The position numbers and the translations under genes are program-made. DNA of 64,000 nt. Origin: Pomphorhynchus laevis. Lineage: Eukaryota > Acanthocephala > Palaeacanthocephala > Echinorhynchida > Pomphorhynchidae. Shown here piece by piece: positions 11,424 through 20,640 of the stretch (position 1 is the stretch's first letter; the number at the start of each line of letters is the position of its first letter). Under the pieces are notes generated by a model. It was not told where the DNA came from. It did not search any database and saw only the letters and a list, made by a program, of their open reading frames with translations. Location of the stretch: NCBI GenBank assembly GCA_012934845.2, contig WNNJ02001876.1, positions 1-64,000 of the forward strand. The letters run 5' to 3'.

Positions 11424-14252
11424 TCAAAATCTTCTCCTACTGTCAATATCGGATAGTGACAGATTTTTCAAAATAGGGCAAGTGAAGATATGCAGGTTAG
11501 ATGCGCATTCATTTTTGCAAAGAACACAAATGCACAAAGAGCACCGTGCATGTACTGGAATTCTAATAGCGCAGAATTTATCGTGATATCCATGGACAGA
11601 TGCTCTCCAGATCAGCGGTCTTTTCCTTGCACAGGGTTCTCTCCATTTAGTCTGTAAGAATGCCGGAGTAAGATAAAATTCAGAATCCAATGAAGTCGTC
11701 TTTCGAAAGAACATGTTCAGATTAGTAGTAAATGATGCAGTGTGTTCAAGATTAAATGTTGAGCAGATGTATTTAGAGCAAGGTTCTAACGATGATAGTA
11801 TCGCTATAACCGATGAAGAACATTTTGGTGAGACTCCAACAATTCGCTTCACGAATCTCCATTGACACTTGTCCAACTGCTGAAAATTGAAGGGACTTAA
11901 ATCCGACCAGATAACTGGCAAAGCATATGAAACTATGGGAAGCAACATACTTCGAAAATACCGGAGGGCTCCTGAGAAAGATAAAGAACCTAAGTTTTTT
12001 GCATAAGAGGTTGCTACAACTAACTTCGAGGATTTACGATGTAGGTGTTCAGTAAATGACCATTTCGACGAAAGTAATACTCCCAAATAATTGTAACTAT
12101 TGCAGAATTCTAAATCTACATTGCCTATTCTCAGCATGTCACATCGACGCAAAGGTCCACCTAACCGAAATTTAAGGGCTTTCGATTTATTTACGTTCAC
12201 CGTCAACTGATTTGATAAACAATAGGATGACAGAGCATCTAACGCACTTTGAGCGGATAAAAGATCTTTGGCTAATATTACTAGATCGTCGGCATAGAGG
12301 GTACAAGAGACTTCATTCGATGCATGACGAAGATGCATAGGCAAATCCATAACAAAAAAGGAAAATAATATAGGGCTGAGTGGATCTCCCTGTAAAACAC
12401 CGCGATTAGCAAAAAAGAAATCCGAGGTGTTAATACCATCAGATACTTTAAGGCGATTAGGCTGAAGCACAGAATAAATAAGATACAAAAAGCGACCACT
12501 AACGGACACTCTGGTGGAAAGTTTATCAAGTAACAAAGACCGATTCACTGTGTCAAATGCTCGCTCAAAGTCAACAAAAGTAGCATACAACGGTCTACGA
12601 TTAGCGAAACAATCGGTGACTTCGTCACGGACATGCTTTATTGCATCGGACGTTGACCGTTTCGGGCGGAATCCATACTGCTCCGTAGGTAAGAGATGCT
12701 CGCGAAACTTAATAAGGCGCATATACATTATATGAGTCAATAACTTATAACTGTGATTCAATATCGCAATCCCCCTGTACGCATCCAGTGAATCATAGTC
12801 ACCCTTGCCCTTATGCAGGATCTTAATTACACCGTCGCGCCACGAAATCGGAAACGGATGACCTGCAAGAAGTAGATTGAAAAGTTCTGTCCAGTAGTCT
12901 ATCAAAATATCGATAGTCGACTTTAACTGTTCTACGCATAATTGATCTAACCCGGCAGCTTTATGATCTTTTAAGATTGATAGGGATCTTACGACTTCAA
13001 ACGGCGTAAAAGGTAAATTCAGAGGATCTGAACCGTATATTGAATTTATGCATGAAACTGCAGATAAACGTACAGGCATGTCTTCTAATATTGAATGGCG
13101 CAAAATAGATTGGAAGTGTGATTTCCAATTTTCTATTTGAATCCTGGAATATGTTCCAATGTTAGCTTTCTTAAGTATCCACGGTGTCGACTCCGCCTTA
13201 GACAATTCCCGTCGTTCAATCTCTAAACGTCGTTCTCTACGATACATCGATACAAGTTTAACGTAAAGCCTACGTAAATCTACAAAATATTTCCTTACCT
13301 TTAAATCGAACCGATAACTTTTATTTAATTGAATTAAATGTTGCTGGAACTGTTTAAACCAAGCGGGTTTTACTAGGTATGATTTTTTTTTGGAATAGTC
13401 GGATTCATATCTACAAGCCGATAGAAGGGTGGAAATTACAGAAGTAATGCTGTTCCCCAGTTCTCCTGATCTAAGGAATTGAAAAGCTAGATTTATTTGA
13501 CTATAATCAATTGCTGAAGTACATAATTTCCTGCTAGGTTGACGGGGCAAATCTATTGATTGTATGTTGCATATGCAATCGAAAATACACGAGACAGGTT
13601 TGTGTTTACGAACTAACGCCCATTTTGAAGATAGTTCTAGCCCTATATGTCTTACATGCACGTTAGTAAATATGATGTCTATACAGCTTTTACCTGTAGA
13701 AGATTCGTAGGACCAATTTTCATTAGGGACGTATAACTTTAGATTTATAGACTTAAAGTAATTGACAAGAATTCGCAGTTTTCCTGTGATTGGACTGGTG
13801 AATCTTGCATTAAAATCTCCTGCGATAATTATCGGGACTGTGCTGTTTAGAGTTGAAAGAAGCTGAGAAATTTCGTCAATAATATCTGCCGCGGTAAGTG
13901 TGGGTTTGAAATAGCATGCGATAAAAGTGATGACAGGTGTTTCAAGCAGTATAGAATTCAGCAAATACCTACATTGCCAATCCCTGAAGGCTCTATTTAA
14001 ACCTAAAATTATTCCACCCGCGGGGCGACCACGAATGCCCAATAAAGCAGGATTGTCAAATGTATAAAAACCAGGTAAAGAATAATTATTAGTAAACATG
14101 GTCTCTAATAGTACCACAACGTGAAAGGTATCGAACCAGGATTCAATGCCTTGCTCGATCAAAGACGCCAAACCTTCCACATTAAATAGTAACAGTCTAA
14201 AAGACTTGTGGTGCTCACAAACCTGACTACCACTTCTTGCAGAAGAGGATAG
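11424..14252 (-). CDS. LINE-D ORF2: APE endonuclease and reverse transcriptase
   Basis: Open from the codon after the ORF1 TGA down to the stop at 11424. APE begins with FRLLLFNVEGLASLIEQG at about codon 18, so the domain start is close to the ORF1 stop. There is no ATG between the stop and this domain; a GTG at 14180 lies inside it. APE motifs follow: LLET, IIAGDFNAR, then the SCIDIIF strand. RT has DYDSLDAYRGIAIL, motif A TFVDFERAFDTVNR, motif B GVLQGDPLSPILFS and motif C YADDLVI. The C-terminus holds a cysteine/histidine cluster (CSLCICVLCKNE...H...C). Role: target-primed reverse transcription. Translation probably needs readthrough or reinitiation. Confidence 0.85.
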   Translation of the reverse strand, partial: LSSSARSGSQVCEHHKSFRLLLFNVEGLASLIEQGIESWFDTFHVVVLLETMFTNNYSLPGFYTFDNPALLGIRGRPAGGIILGLNRAFRDWQCRYLLNSILLETPVITFIACYFKPTLTAADIIDEISQLLSTLNSTVPIIIAGDFNARFTSPITGKLRILVNYFKSINLKLYVPNENWSYESSTGKSCIDIIFTNVHVRHIGLELSSKWALVRKHKPVSCIFDCICNIQSIDLPRQPSRKLCTSAIDYSQINLAFQFLRSGELGNSITSVISTLLSACRYESDYSKKKSYLVKPAWFKQFQQHLIQLNKSYRFDLKVRKYFVDLRRLYVKLVSMYRRERRLEIERRELSKAESTPWILKKANIGTYSRIQIENWKSHFQSILRHSILEDMPVRLSAVSCINSIYGSDPLNLPFTPFEVVRSLSILKDHKAAGLDQLCVEQLKSTIDILIDYWTELFNLLLAGHPFPISWRDGVIKILHKGKGDYDSLDAYRGIAILNHSYKLLTHIMYMRLIKFREHLLPTEQYGFRPKRSTSDAIKHVRDEVTDCFANRRPLYATFVDFERAFDTVNRSLLLDKLSTRVSVSGRFLYLIYSVLQPNRLKVSDGINTSDFFFANRGVLQGDPLSPILFSFFVMDLPMHLRHASNEVSCTLYADDLVILAKDLLSAQSALDALSSYCLSNQLTVNVNKSKALKFRLGGPLRRCDMLRIGNVDLEFCNSYNYLGVLLSSKWSFTEHLHRKSSKLVVATSYAKNLGSLSFSGALRYFRSMLLPIVSYALPVIWSDLSPFNFQQLDKCQWRFVKRIVGVSPKCSSSVIAILSSLEPCSKYICSTFNLEHTASFTTNLNMFFRKTTSLDSEFYLTPAFLQTKWREPCARKRPLIWRASVHGYHDKFCAIRIPVHARCSLCICVLCKNECASNLHIFTCPILKNLSLSDIDSRRRF

Positions 14253-14258
14253 TCATAT
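14247..14258 (-). promoter_or_regulatory. Candidate TGA-CTA stop-codon readthrough site
   Basis: The ORF1 stop reads ATA TGA CTA TCC on the minus strand. The ORF2 frame is the same frame and stays open from the next codon to 11424. TGA followed by CTA is an established efficient readthrough context in animals and some viruses. The absence of an early ATG in ORF2 supports readthrough as the source of a minor ORF1-ORF2 fusion product. Alternatives are reinitiation at a non-ATG codon, or a family in which this stop is a chance mutation of one long ORF. Confidence 0.5.
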
Positions 14259-15320
14259 AGACGACCCATCCATTAATGAGGAATTAACGGGTGTTGTGCC
14301 TACCTTTCCATTATTCGGTCTACGAACAATTTGAAAATTTCTAATTATGTAATTACTATTTGGGTTTGCAAGTCTTTTCTCTTGTAGCTGTTTGCGCAGA
14401 ACCTGATTGGCAACACGCTCTTCGGGGGAAAAATCCGGTATGATGTAAACATTCCTAAAACGATCAACTTTTCTCAATTTATAAGAGTTTAATAAAACGT
14501 TGCTGGCCGTTACCTCGTCCGTTGAAACTAAAGTCCACGGAGGAATGTCTGTTCTTTTGGCTGGAAGTCGATGGACCTTAATTGAAAATTTTGCAGTTAT
14601 TTGAATGCCTACAGCGGATAAAATGTCTCTAACACTAGCTTCATCATCCGCTGTATTTGGTAGATTGCGTATAATAAAATTTGACGAGCGCAAAGCTGAT
14701 TTTTTGCAACTGTTAATGATTTCCAACGGGGAGTAGATACTTGATTTAATATTAGCAGTGGCAAGGATAGAACGCGTTACTTCTCTACGTACTACACTTG
14801 CGAAACTACGATTCTGAAATGGAGAGGGTTTGTGAGATGATAGATTTTGAGAAAGGTTAGAAGATATTTCCTTGGATTGTGCTAATTTTAGTTCATCGAT
14901 CTTAGCCTCCAAATTGCTTATAGCAACATTCGCCTGTTCTAAGGATTGTTCTATAGTTGTAATGCGTTTTGCAGCACAAATTCCACAGATGAATCGCTGA
15001 AGAAAGAAATCTCGAGATACCCTACGAGGAGACTTGACAACAGTATATAAAGAACAACCAAAACCGTCACATTTCAATTCAAATGACACGTACTCGCTAG
15101 AATCATCGTGACTTAACGGAATGGAATCAAGCTTATCTACGCTACGTGCAGTAAGCTGAGACAAATATGCAGATTTGGGAGCGTCAATAGAAGAATTCGC
15201 ACGGTTGGAACACCTGCTACCAGGAAGACAATCGACACAGAGTTTGCCGGACTTTGCACACAAACAGCTTTTGCAAACAGCATTTCGACCATTACATTGG
15301 CAACAATGAGAAGCAGACAT
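14253..15320 (-). CDS. LINE-D ORF1: cysteine cluster, zinc finger, coiled coil, RRM-like
   Basis: The likely start is the ATG at 15320 (MSASHCCQCNG), although the frame is open to 15386. About 356 residues. In order: an N-terminal cluster of nine or more cysteines (CCQCNGRNAVCKSCLCAK, then LCVDC and RCSNR); a second zinc site, C-x4-C then ICGIC, at about residues 85-120, shared in style with LINE-A and LINE-S ORF1; a heptad-like segment IEQSLEQANVAISNLEAK that looks like a coiled coil; and an RRM-like nucleic-acid-binding domain beginning NFIIRNLPNTADDEASV. Expected role: binding LINE RNA as a nucleoprotein. The first cluster is nearly the same as the one opening RLE-1 at 53.0 kb. It ends at TGA followed by CTA, discussed separately. 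Confidence 0.8.
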   Translation of the reverse strand: MSASHCCQCNGRNAVCKSCLCAKSGKLCVDCLPGSRCSNRANSSIDAPKSAYLSQLTARSVDKLDSIPLSHDDSSEYVSFELKCDGFGCSLYTVVKSPRRVSRDFFLQRFICGICAAKRITTIEQSLEQANVAISNLEAKIDELKLAQSKEISSNLSQNLSSHKPSPFQNRSFASVVRREVTRSILATANIKSSIYSPLEIINSCKKSALRSSNFIIRNLPNTADDEASVRDILSAVGIQITAKFSIKVHRLPAKRTDIPPWTLVSTDEVTASNVLLNSYKLRKVDRFRNVYIIPDFSPEERVANQVLRKQLQEKRLANPNSNYIIRNFQIVRRPNNGKVGTTPVNSSLMDGSSI

Positions 15321-15589
15321 TTTTCTTTTGTAATTAGCTTGAACAATGATTGCTGCTCGACACTCGTTGCTCGAAGGTTGTCGCAATATTGCTTGTCAGT
15401 AGATTGTATGTCCAGTGATTGTATAGAATGTATGTTGTAAGTAGTATATTAAGCAGCCAAGAAGGTTGTCGAAGGTTTTTCGAAGGTTGTCGTAATATTG
15501 CTTGTCAGTAGCCAAAAATTCGATGGCGATCCATTGTCTCTGTGTATTTACTTTAGATCTCAAACTTTTTTAAATTGATAATGTTATTT

Positions 15590-15830
15590 TATCCATAACG
15601 AAATTAAATTTATTTCTAATATTTCGGCATAACTAATATTTATAATCAGAAATATTCAAATGTAGTTAATTGTTATTCAAATAGCTACGTTTATTTAAAC
15701 TTAGCTAGGTTTACTTAAACTTATTCTGAATAAATATTTCTGATGATGACAGATTTGTTCTGTCGAAATATTGAAAATAAATTTAATTTTCATTTGCTGA
15801 GCATGGCCTTTAATCCAATAACATTGAGGT
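15590..15830 (+). ncRNA. PLE terminal piece with hammerhead ribozyme
   Basis: CTGATGA (15740-15746), stem II GACAG/CTGTC (15748-15752 with 15760-15764) and GAAA (15765-15768) form a clear hammerhead core. It is followed by an AT-rich segment that can form a short stem III. A partial inverted copy of the 3' half (CGAAATATT...AAATTTAATTT) lies on the minus strand at about 15597-15632, the fold-back arrangement usual at PLE ends. The family differs from the hammerheads at 2.0 and 5.06 kb, as stem II is longer and different in sequence. Confidence 0.65.
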
Positions 15831-15926
15831 ATTATTTCAATTTTAGGATTTTAAATTTAATTAATTTAAAAATAATATTGAGTTAAATATATACATGAAC
15901 TTTTTTGTTCAGAATTAAAAGCTTAC

Positions 15927-16097
15927 TGAATTTCCAGTTATAAGCAGTACTTTGTGACCTTTCTTAGCTAAACCTTTAATCACTTCGCCAAACCGCCTAG
16001 CAACTCCGCTTATGTACGGATAAAAGCTTTCTACTATCATCAATATCCGGAGCTGGCCATCTATACAAGTCGTTGCGTTCAGTAATTCCACAACCAT
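15927..16097 (-). CDS. Host GT4-like glycosyltransferase, N-terminal exon
   Basis: A 171-nt minus-strand exon, 57 codons, phase 0 at both ends. The acceptor is a pyrimidine-rich tract ending ctttatag, then ATG GTT GTG; the donor is GTAAGC after AAT TCA. The peptide contains LRILMIVESFYPYISGVARR, then FGEVIKGLAKKGHKVLLITG. This is the typical first beta-alpha-beta unit of GT4 family glycosyltransferases: a beta strand, the F-x-P-x-x-S/G-G loop, and then G-H-x-V. The ATG at the exon start may be the true start or an internal codon. It joins in phase to the exon at 7342-7461. Its donor sugar and acceptor cannot be told from this part. No later exons were found. Confidence 0.65.
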
Positions 16098-16428
16098 CTA
16101 TAAAGGAATAAAAATATGAATGAAAAAACTTTGAACTTGTAAAGCAAGAATAGATAATGAAATGGTATGCATTTAACAAATAACACTTACCAGATAAACT
16201 AATTTACCTTCAATAATGTCATATCTTAAGTTAAAAACATTTATGCTTTAAGTGATAAAACAAGTTTGACTGGAAAAATTGGATTGCAAACGTTACGATA
16301 TTAAATGCAAATACGACAAGATAACATGTTAAGAAGGAGTTATCTGATGCAAACCTGAATATATCAAATCTCGTATGCTTGAACAATATGCTTTCTATTA
16401 CAATAAGATTCACTAGGTAATTAAATTT

Positions 16429-16540
16429 CATCAGAGGAAATACGTCATTAGCACGTATTTTGCCCCGTTGCTATGTTGGTTCTAGGAATAGGGCCGACAC
16501 GAGATAAAATAGCAGTTCCTCCTGATAACCTCTAATCCTT
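16429..16540 (+). ncRNA. PLE 3' structured element, copy 1
   Basis: Helix a: TCAGAGGAA with TTCCTCCTGA. Hairpin b: AATACGT-CATTAGC-ACGTATT, fully paired. Helix c is decayed here. Helix d: TTGCTAT with ATAGCAG, partial. In this copy hairpin b has CGT/ACG where the 28.0-kb copy has CAT/ATG, a compensatory change. Confidence 0.55.
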
Positions 16541-17175
16541 ATTCTGATACAACTTTTGCTATTTATTAGTCAATTCATAAAAATTGACTTTTATTTTAAA
16601 TTTCAATTTAAAATTTTAACTTGATATAAATATAAATTGTATAAAATCTTCTATTATTATTTATTATTTATTTTTACTTAAAGTTTATACATGGTATATA
16701 ATACATAGACTCAATTATCTGATATGATTTAACTGAAGAGCTGTTAGCCAAATAAAACATGATAAAATTCAAATGAGAGTAATAAATTTAAATAATGTAA
16801 AAAGAATTTAATTAAAAATTTAATTATTAAATTTAATTTTAATTAATTATTTAATTAAAATTATAAATTTAAGAGTTATAAATTAAATTGTATAAAATAT
16901 TATATAATTATTTATTTTTTATATTTATTTATCTTTATTTCTAATTTTTTTAAGTATAAAATACGAAGAATCCTTTATCTGATTTGATTTGTAAAGAATA
17001 ATAATTATAATAATTATATTAATTATACTAATTATGTCGGTCCATAAATATTTTTCGCTTAATAGTATAAATTTATTTTTAATATTTAAAATACTCGTAG
17101 ACTCAGTTATCTGATTAGATAATTTATATTTAATAGACTTTTTGGGTATAATTTGATGGAATCAATAAACACACA

Positions 17176-17203
17176 CGATTTTGATAGAGATCTATCAAAA
17201 TCG
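17176..17203. repeat. 28-bp perfect palindrome
   Basis: CGATTTTGATAGA followed by GA and then TCTATCAAAATCG: the whole 28 bp equals its own reverse complement. It lies in AT-rich DNA just after PLE tail fragments. Function unknown. Confidence 0.8.
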
Positions 17204-17450
17204 TTATGTAGGTTAGTTTAGAAAACACTAATGACCTATATTCCTTATTAATAATAAACATCGTATATTTTTTTATTAGTCAATGCATAAAAATTGATTT
17301 TTGTTTTAAAATTTTAATTATAAATGTTATCGTTATATAAATTTTTATTTTATAAAATCTTATAACATTTTATAATTATTAATCTTTATTTTTATAATCA
17401 ATCCCTCGATCTTCCACTGTGCCCTTAATAATTATCCGGATAAGCTCTCA

Positions 17451-18050
17451 AAGAATAGTCATTCAATTCTTTAACATTGCGATTTTAAATTATATAAATG
17501 CGTAATAAAAGCTATAAAATCATTATCAAGCAAATAAACACAAAAAAGACCTGTTAACCAGTCGTGCCAGTCATCTTATGTTTTTCTTTTTTATTGTATT
17601 CAACACGTTTATGCACTGACATTGTCGGATGATAAAATTTCTTAACCTGACTACATTTAATAAGACAGCTTTATGTGAAACAATAAATTGAGCAAAATTT
17701 GAGTTATTTGTTATCTGAAATAGCAACAAACCACAAATGCGCTTTTTCCATTTCTCTTCCTGCTGAGGATATTTTCTTTCTATCTTCACATTCCATCATT
17801 ATCCAGATAATGCTGTCAACGAATAATCATTAAATTTTTTATAGTATATTAAAACTATTACGTACCAGCATCGACACTTAAAGTTGTTATGTCGTATGCG
17901 CATCGCCAGATCAAATGTTTTGAATATCTTGCTGGAATGCATTGCATAGACGTTTCTTATAACACAGATATTACGCAAAGCGGGATTAACATGACTTAGA
18001 TTCTTACTTTGGTAAACTTATTAATAGCGAAAGCATAAACACATTTTAGA
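17451..18050. other. AT-rich DNA without a supported gene
   Basis: Short frames only. A minus-strand stretch ending at 17866 before GTACGT looks exon-like, but its phase does not join the glycosyltransferase exon; see rejected items. Confidence 0.35.
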
Positions 18051-19835
18051 TATAAATTTGGAAAGATTAATATAAATCATATAAATTTAGAAATATATAA
18101 CTGATAAAAATGTAAAAATAATAAACAAAATAAAAGGAAAGATCAAATTAATAAAGATTAATATACAGAACTTACCAAATTAAAGATAATTATATAATAG
18201 GAACTATTGATAAAGCCAGTAATAACTTTGTCTTCATAGGCAAAACGCTTTATTATGATATACTGATGAAAGAAGTTAATAATAATGATTTAAATATAAA
18301 CACAACATATGAATGTAGTGCTTTAGAAACAATTATTACAAGTCATTGTTCTATAATAGATAATAAGGGTTTGAAAGGTGAATCAGATAATAAAACTATA
18401 CCTTTATTATGTTGGAATATAAAATTACATAATAATCCAATAAAACCTAGGTTCATATATATTACTTTTAAATGTACATTAAAACCACTTAGTTTTAGTA
18501 AAATAAATGATCATATATGTATCCATAGTCTTTAATTAATTGAAAATTGTGAATTAAGAAAGCTGCTATCAAAAGGGTATAAATATAGATTAAATAACAA
18601 CAACGACAAAAATAAAATTTACAGTTCGTTATATAATAACTTAAATGCTTACTTTAGTAAGCTGATTAATAGTGAAAGCTCGAATATATCTAAGATAAAA
18701 ATTTGGAAAGATTATATATTTGATAAAATTAAAAATAAAATGAAAAAAACAAACAATTATAAAAGGAAGGATAAAATTAATAAAGATATGTATAAAGAAC
18801 TTACTAAATTAAAGGATAACTATATAATAACAACTATTGATAAAGCTAGTAATAACTTGTCTTCATATGCAAAAAGCTTTATTATGATATACTAATGAAA
18901 GAGGTTAATTCTAATGATTTAAATGTAAATCCAACATATGAACGTAGTGAGTTGAGTTTAGAAACAATTATTACAAGTCACTGTTCTATAATGGATAAAA
19001 AGGGTATAAAGGTTGAATTAGATAATAAAACTATACCTATATTATATTGGAATCCAAAATTACATAAAAATCCAATCAAACCTAGGTTCATATGTAGTGC
19101 GTTTAAATGTACATTAAAACCACTTTCTGTCTATATGAATAAAATACTTAAAGTAATTAAAGCACATTTTAAAAAATATCGCAAGGTAATCGAAATTAAT
19201 ACTGGTATAAAACACTATTTCAGTATTAATTCTACAAAAGAATATTTAGAACATCCAGTTCTTTTAATGTTCTTGCTTGTAACTCGCGTAAATCCTCTCC
19301 ATTTAGACAAGAATTGTAGGTATCACTGAGGGTCTTAGAAGATAAAAATAAAATTTACAATTCATTATATAATAACTTAAATGATTACTTTAGTAAGCTG
19401 ATTAATAGTGAAAGCTCGAATATATCTAAGATAAACATTTGGAAAGAATATACATTTGATAAAATTAGAGAGAAAATGAAAATAACAAACAATTGCAAAA
19501 AGATAGATAAAATTAATAAAGATATGTATACAGAACTTACTAAATTTAAGCATAACTATATAATAACAACTATTGATAAAGCTAGTAATAACTTTGTCTT
19601 CATATGCGAAAAGTTTTATTATTTATACTCACGAAAGAAATTAATTATAATGATTAAAATGTACACTTAACATACGAATGTTGTGATTTTAGTTATTACA
19701 ATTCACTGTTCGATATTGAATAAAAAAAGTATTAAGGTTGAATCAGATAATAAAACGATACCTTCTATTACATTTGAATACAAAATTACATAAAAATCCA
19801 ATAAAACATACATTATGTAGTGTTTTCATCAGCAG
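18050..19835 (+). pseudogene. Three tandem Naiad-like PLE fragments
   Basis: Three consecutive plus-strand pieces (about 18050-18490, 18490-19325 and 19330-19835) each repeat part of the same 26.3-27.1 kb region of the PLE ORF. Shared words include NLNVNP-like and TIITSHCSIMDKKGI peptides and the KPRFICSAFKCTLKPLS segment. The second copy is the most similar to the 25.3-kb element and has a 144-codon open piece at 18895-19329. Each is truncated and broken. The head-to-tail arrangement fits the tandem partial insertions PLEs are known to make. Confidence 0.8.
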
Positions 19836-19839
19836 ATGA

Positions 19840-20345
19840 CCCAGTCCTACATTTCTCGTTTCGACCCTTATTATATGCTTACTCCGTACACTAGTGCTGA
19901 TCGGATTTGAATTCAGGACGTGTATCGTGATTCAACATTACTTCCACAAGGCTGGCTGCTCCAGTGGTGTAGATATACATTTCTGTATATTAAGTTTGGT
20001 AGGGGATCGTATTCTAACGATCTAGTAGAAACCTACCTTATGTGTTTGATCCGCTAGCCGGATTACTGTTTATCATGATGATGCCATTCGCAATGAATGT
20101 TTTTAATTGCACTTGATTGCATTTGTGAGCTGAAATTCTTCTGATTGTAGCACGACGTTATCATCACATGTGTTGTTTCTGTTATTGATATTGTTATTAA
20201 TAATGTCTTTATTTATTTATTTATTTATTTGTTATTGATACTGCAGGACGCTACTAATCAGCCTGGGTGGGTCTAATCAGCTGCTAACCCAGACCTACAT
20301 TTCACGTTTCGACCCTTATTATCTGCTTTCTCCGTACATTAGTAT
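19840..20345 (-). repeat. SINE-like or retrozyme-like repeat flanked by hammerhead-like motifs
   Basis: Read on the minus strand, a motif (GTACGGAGAAAGCAGATAAT, then GGGTCGAAACGTGAAATGTA) is present at 20345-20250 and again at about 19915-19830. A roughly 350-bp body lies between them, so the unit is bounded by two copies of the same hammerhead-like end. The body includes a TTTA-repeat near 20205-20230 and a GAATTCAAATCC segment that weakly resembles an RNA polymerase III B box. No protein is encoded. The second end is cut at the join with a PLE piece. This is most likely a short non-autonomous retroelement. Confidence 0.5.
20261..20315 (-). ncRNA. Hammerhead-like motif in the SINE-like repeat
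   Basis: On the minus strand GGGTC (complement of 20311-20315) pairs with GACCC (complement of 20269-20273). GTCTGGGT pairs with ACCCAGGC (complements of 20287-20294 and 20261-20268), with one G-U. GAAAC and CTGATTAG lie at the hammerhead core positions; CTGATTAG has one change from CTGATGAG. Both helices also exist, with different sequence, in the fold-back copy at 1291-1345. Confidence 0.45.
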
Positions 20346-20394
20346 CAAGATTTATCAATAATTTGATAAATATAAATTATTTAAAATTATTTAA

Positions 20395-20640
20395 AAGGTG
20401 TTCCAATGGGAGGTAATATTAGCTCAATTATAGCTGAATTATTTTTAAGCTTTATAGAATATGAATTGGTTCATAATTAAAAAATAATAAAAAATAAATT
20501 ATAAATAATAAAAAATAAATTTTAAGTATATAAAGATATGGTATATGTTTCGATAAATTGATAATATATACGCTATATATAAATATAATATAAGCTAATA
20601 TATTGCTATCATCAAGAAATCAGATCAGCTAACTGTCTAA
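20395..20640 (+). pseudogene. Naiad-like PLE RT fragment
   Basis: Encodes a decayed motif B region (VPMGGNISSIIAELFLSFIE) and a damaged motif C, equivalent to 27.36-27.52 kb of the PLE at 25.3 kb. It ends in AT-rich DNA, with a reversed copy of the PLE end motif near 20615. Confidence 0.65.

Larger units (their letters stand above)
11310..15400 (-). mobile_element. LINE-D: nearly intact two-ORF LINE
   Basis: A complete-looking minus-strand LINE about 4.1 kb long: 5' UTR, ORF1 (15320-14253), ORF2 (14252-11424), a short 3' UTR, and a tail that reads as about eight ATT/TAA repeats at 11310-11337. Both ORFs are open and have all expected catalytic motifs. The two reading frames are in the same phase, separated by a single TGA. 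A truncated relative at 5.3-6.6 kb shows the same tail type. It lies in a host intron in sense orientation. Intactness suggests recent insertion. No clear target duplication was identified by eye. Confidence 0.85.
7462..15926 (-). other. Large host intron containing two LINEs
   Basis: The interval between the two glycosyltransferase exons is 8465 bases. It holds LINE-C (about 7940-11220) and LINE-D (about 11310-15400), both in the same direction as the host gene, plus PLE hammerhead debris at 15.6-15.8 kb. Bases 7462-7940 are AT-rich and show no gene. Without the two LINEs the intron would be about 1 kb. The intron call depends on the two exons belonging to one transcript. Confidence 0.5.
16429..17450 (+). 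repeat. Tandem, partial PLE 3' tails
   Basis: Bases 16429-16740 match the 3' tail of the Naiad-like PLE (27.99-28.34 kb): the structured element, then the conserved run with TATTTATTAGTCAATTCATA, a long AT-rich stretch and the end motif GACTCA-(G/A)TTA-x-CTGAT. Further decayed copies of the end motif appear near 16970 and 17100, and of the TTAGTCAAT segment near 17275. So several truncated tails lie head to tail. No coding part is kept. Confidence 0.65.

Noticed and set aside
12281-12735. Frames on both strands within LINE-D
   Set aside because: Shadows of the ORF2 RT region in other frames.
17866-18010. Exon-like minus-strand stretch ending at GTACGT
   Set aside because: Open and with a donor-like end, but joined to the exon at 16097 its leftover two bases would create a TGA, no good acceptor was seen, and the peptide is unfamiliar.
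19950-20040. tRNA gene or tRNA-derived SINE head
   Set aside because: A B-box-like word and a GGCTGGCTGCTCCAGTGGTG segment are present, but no cloverleaf could be drawn.
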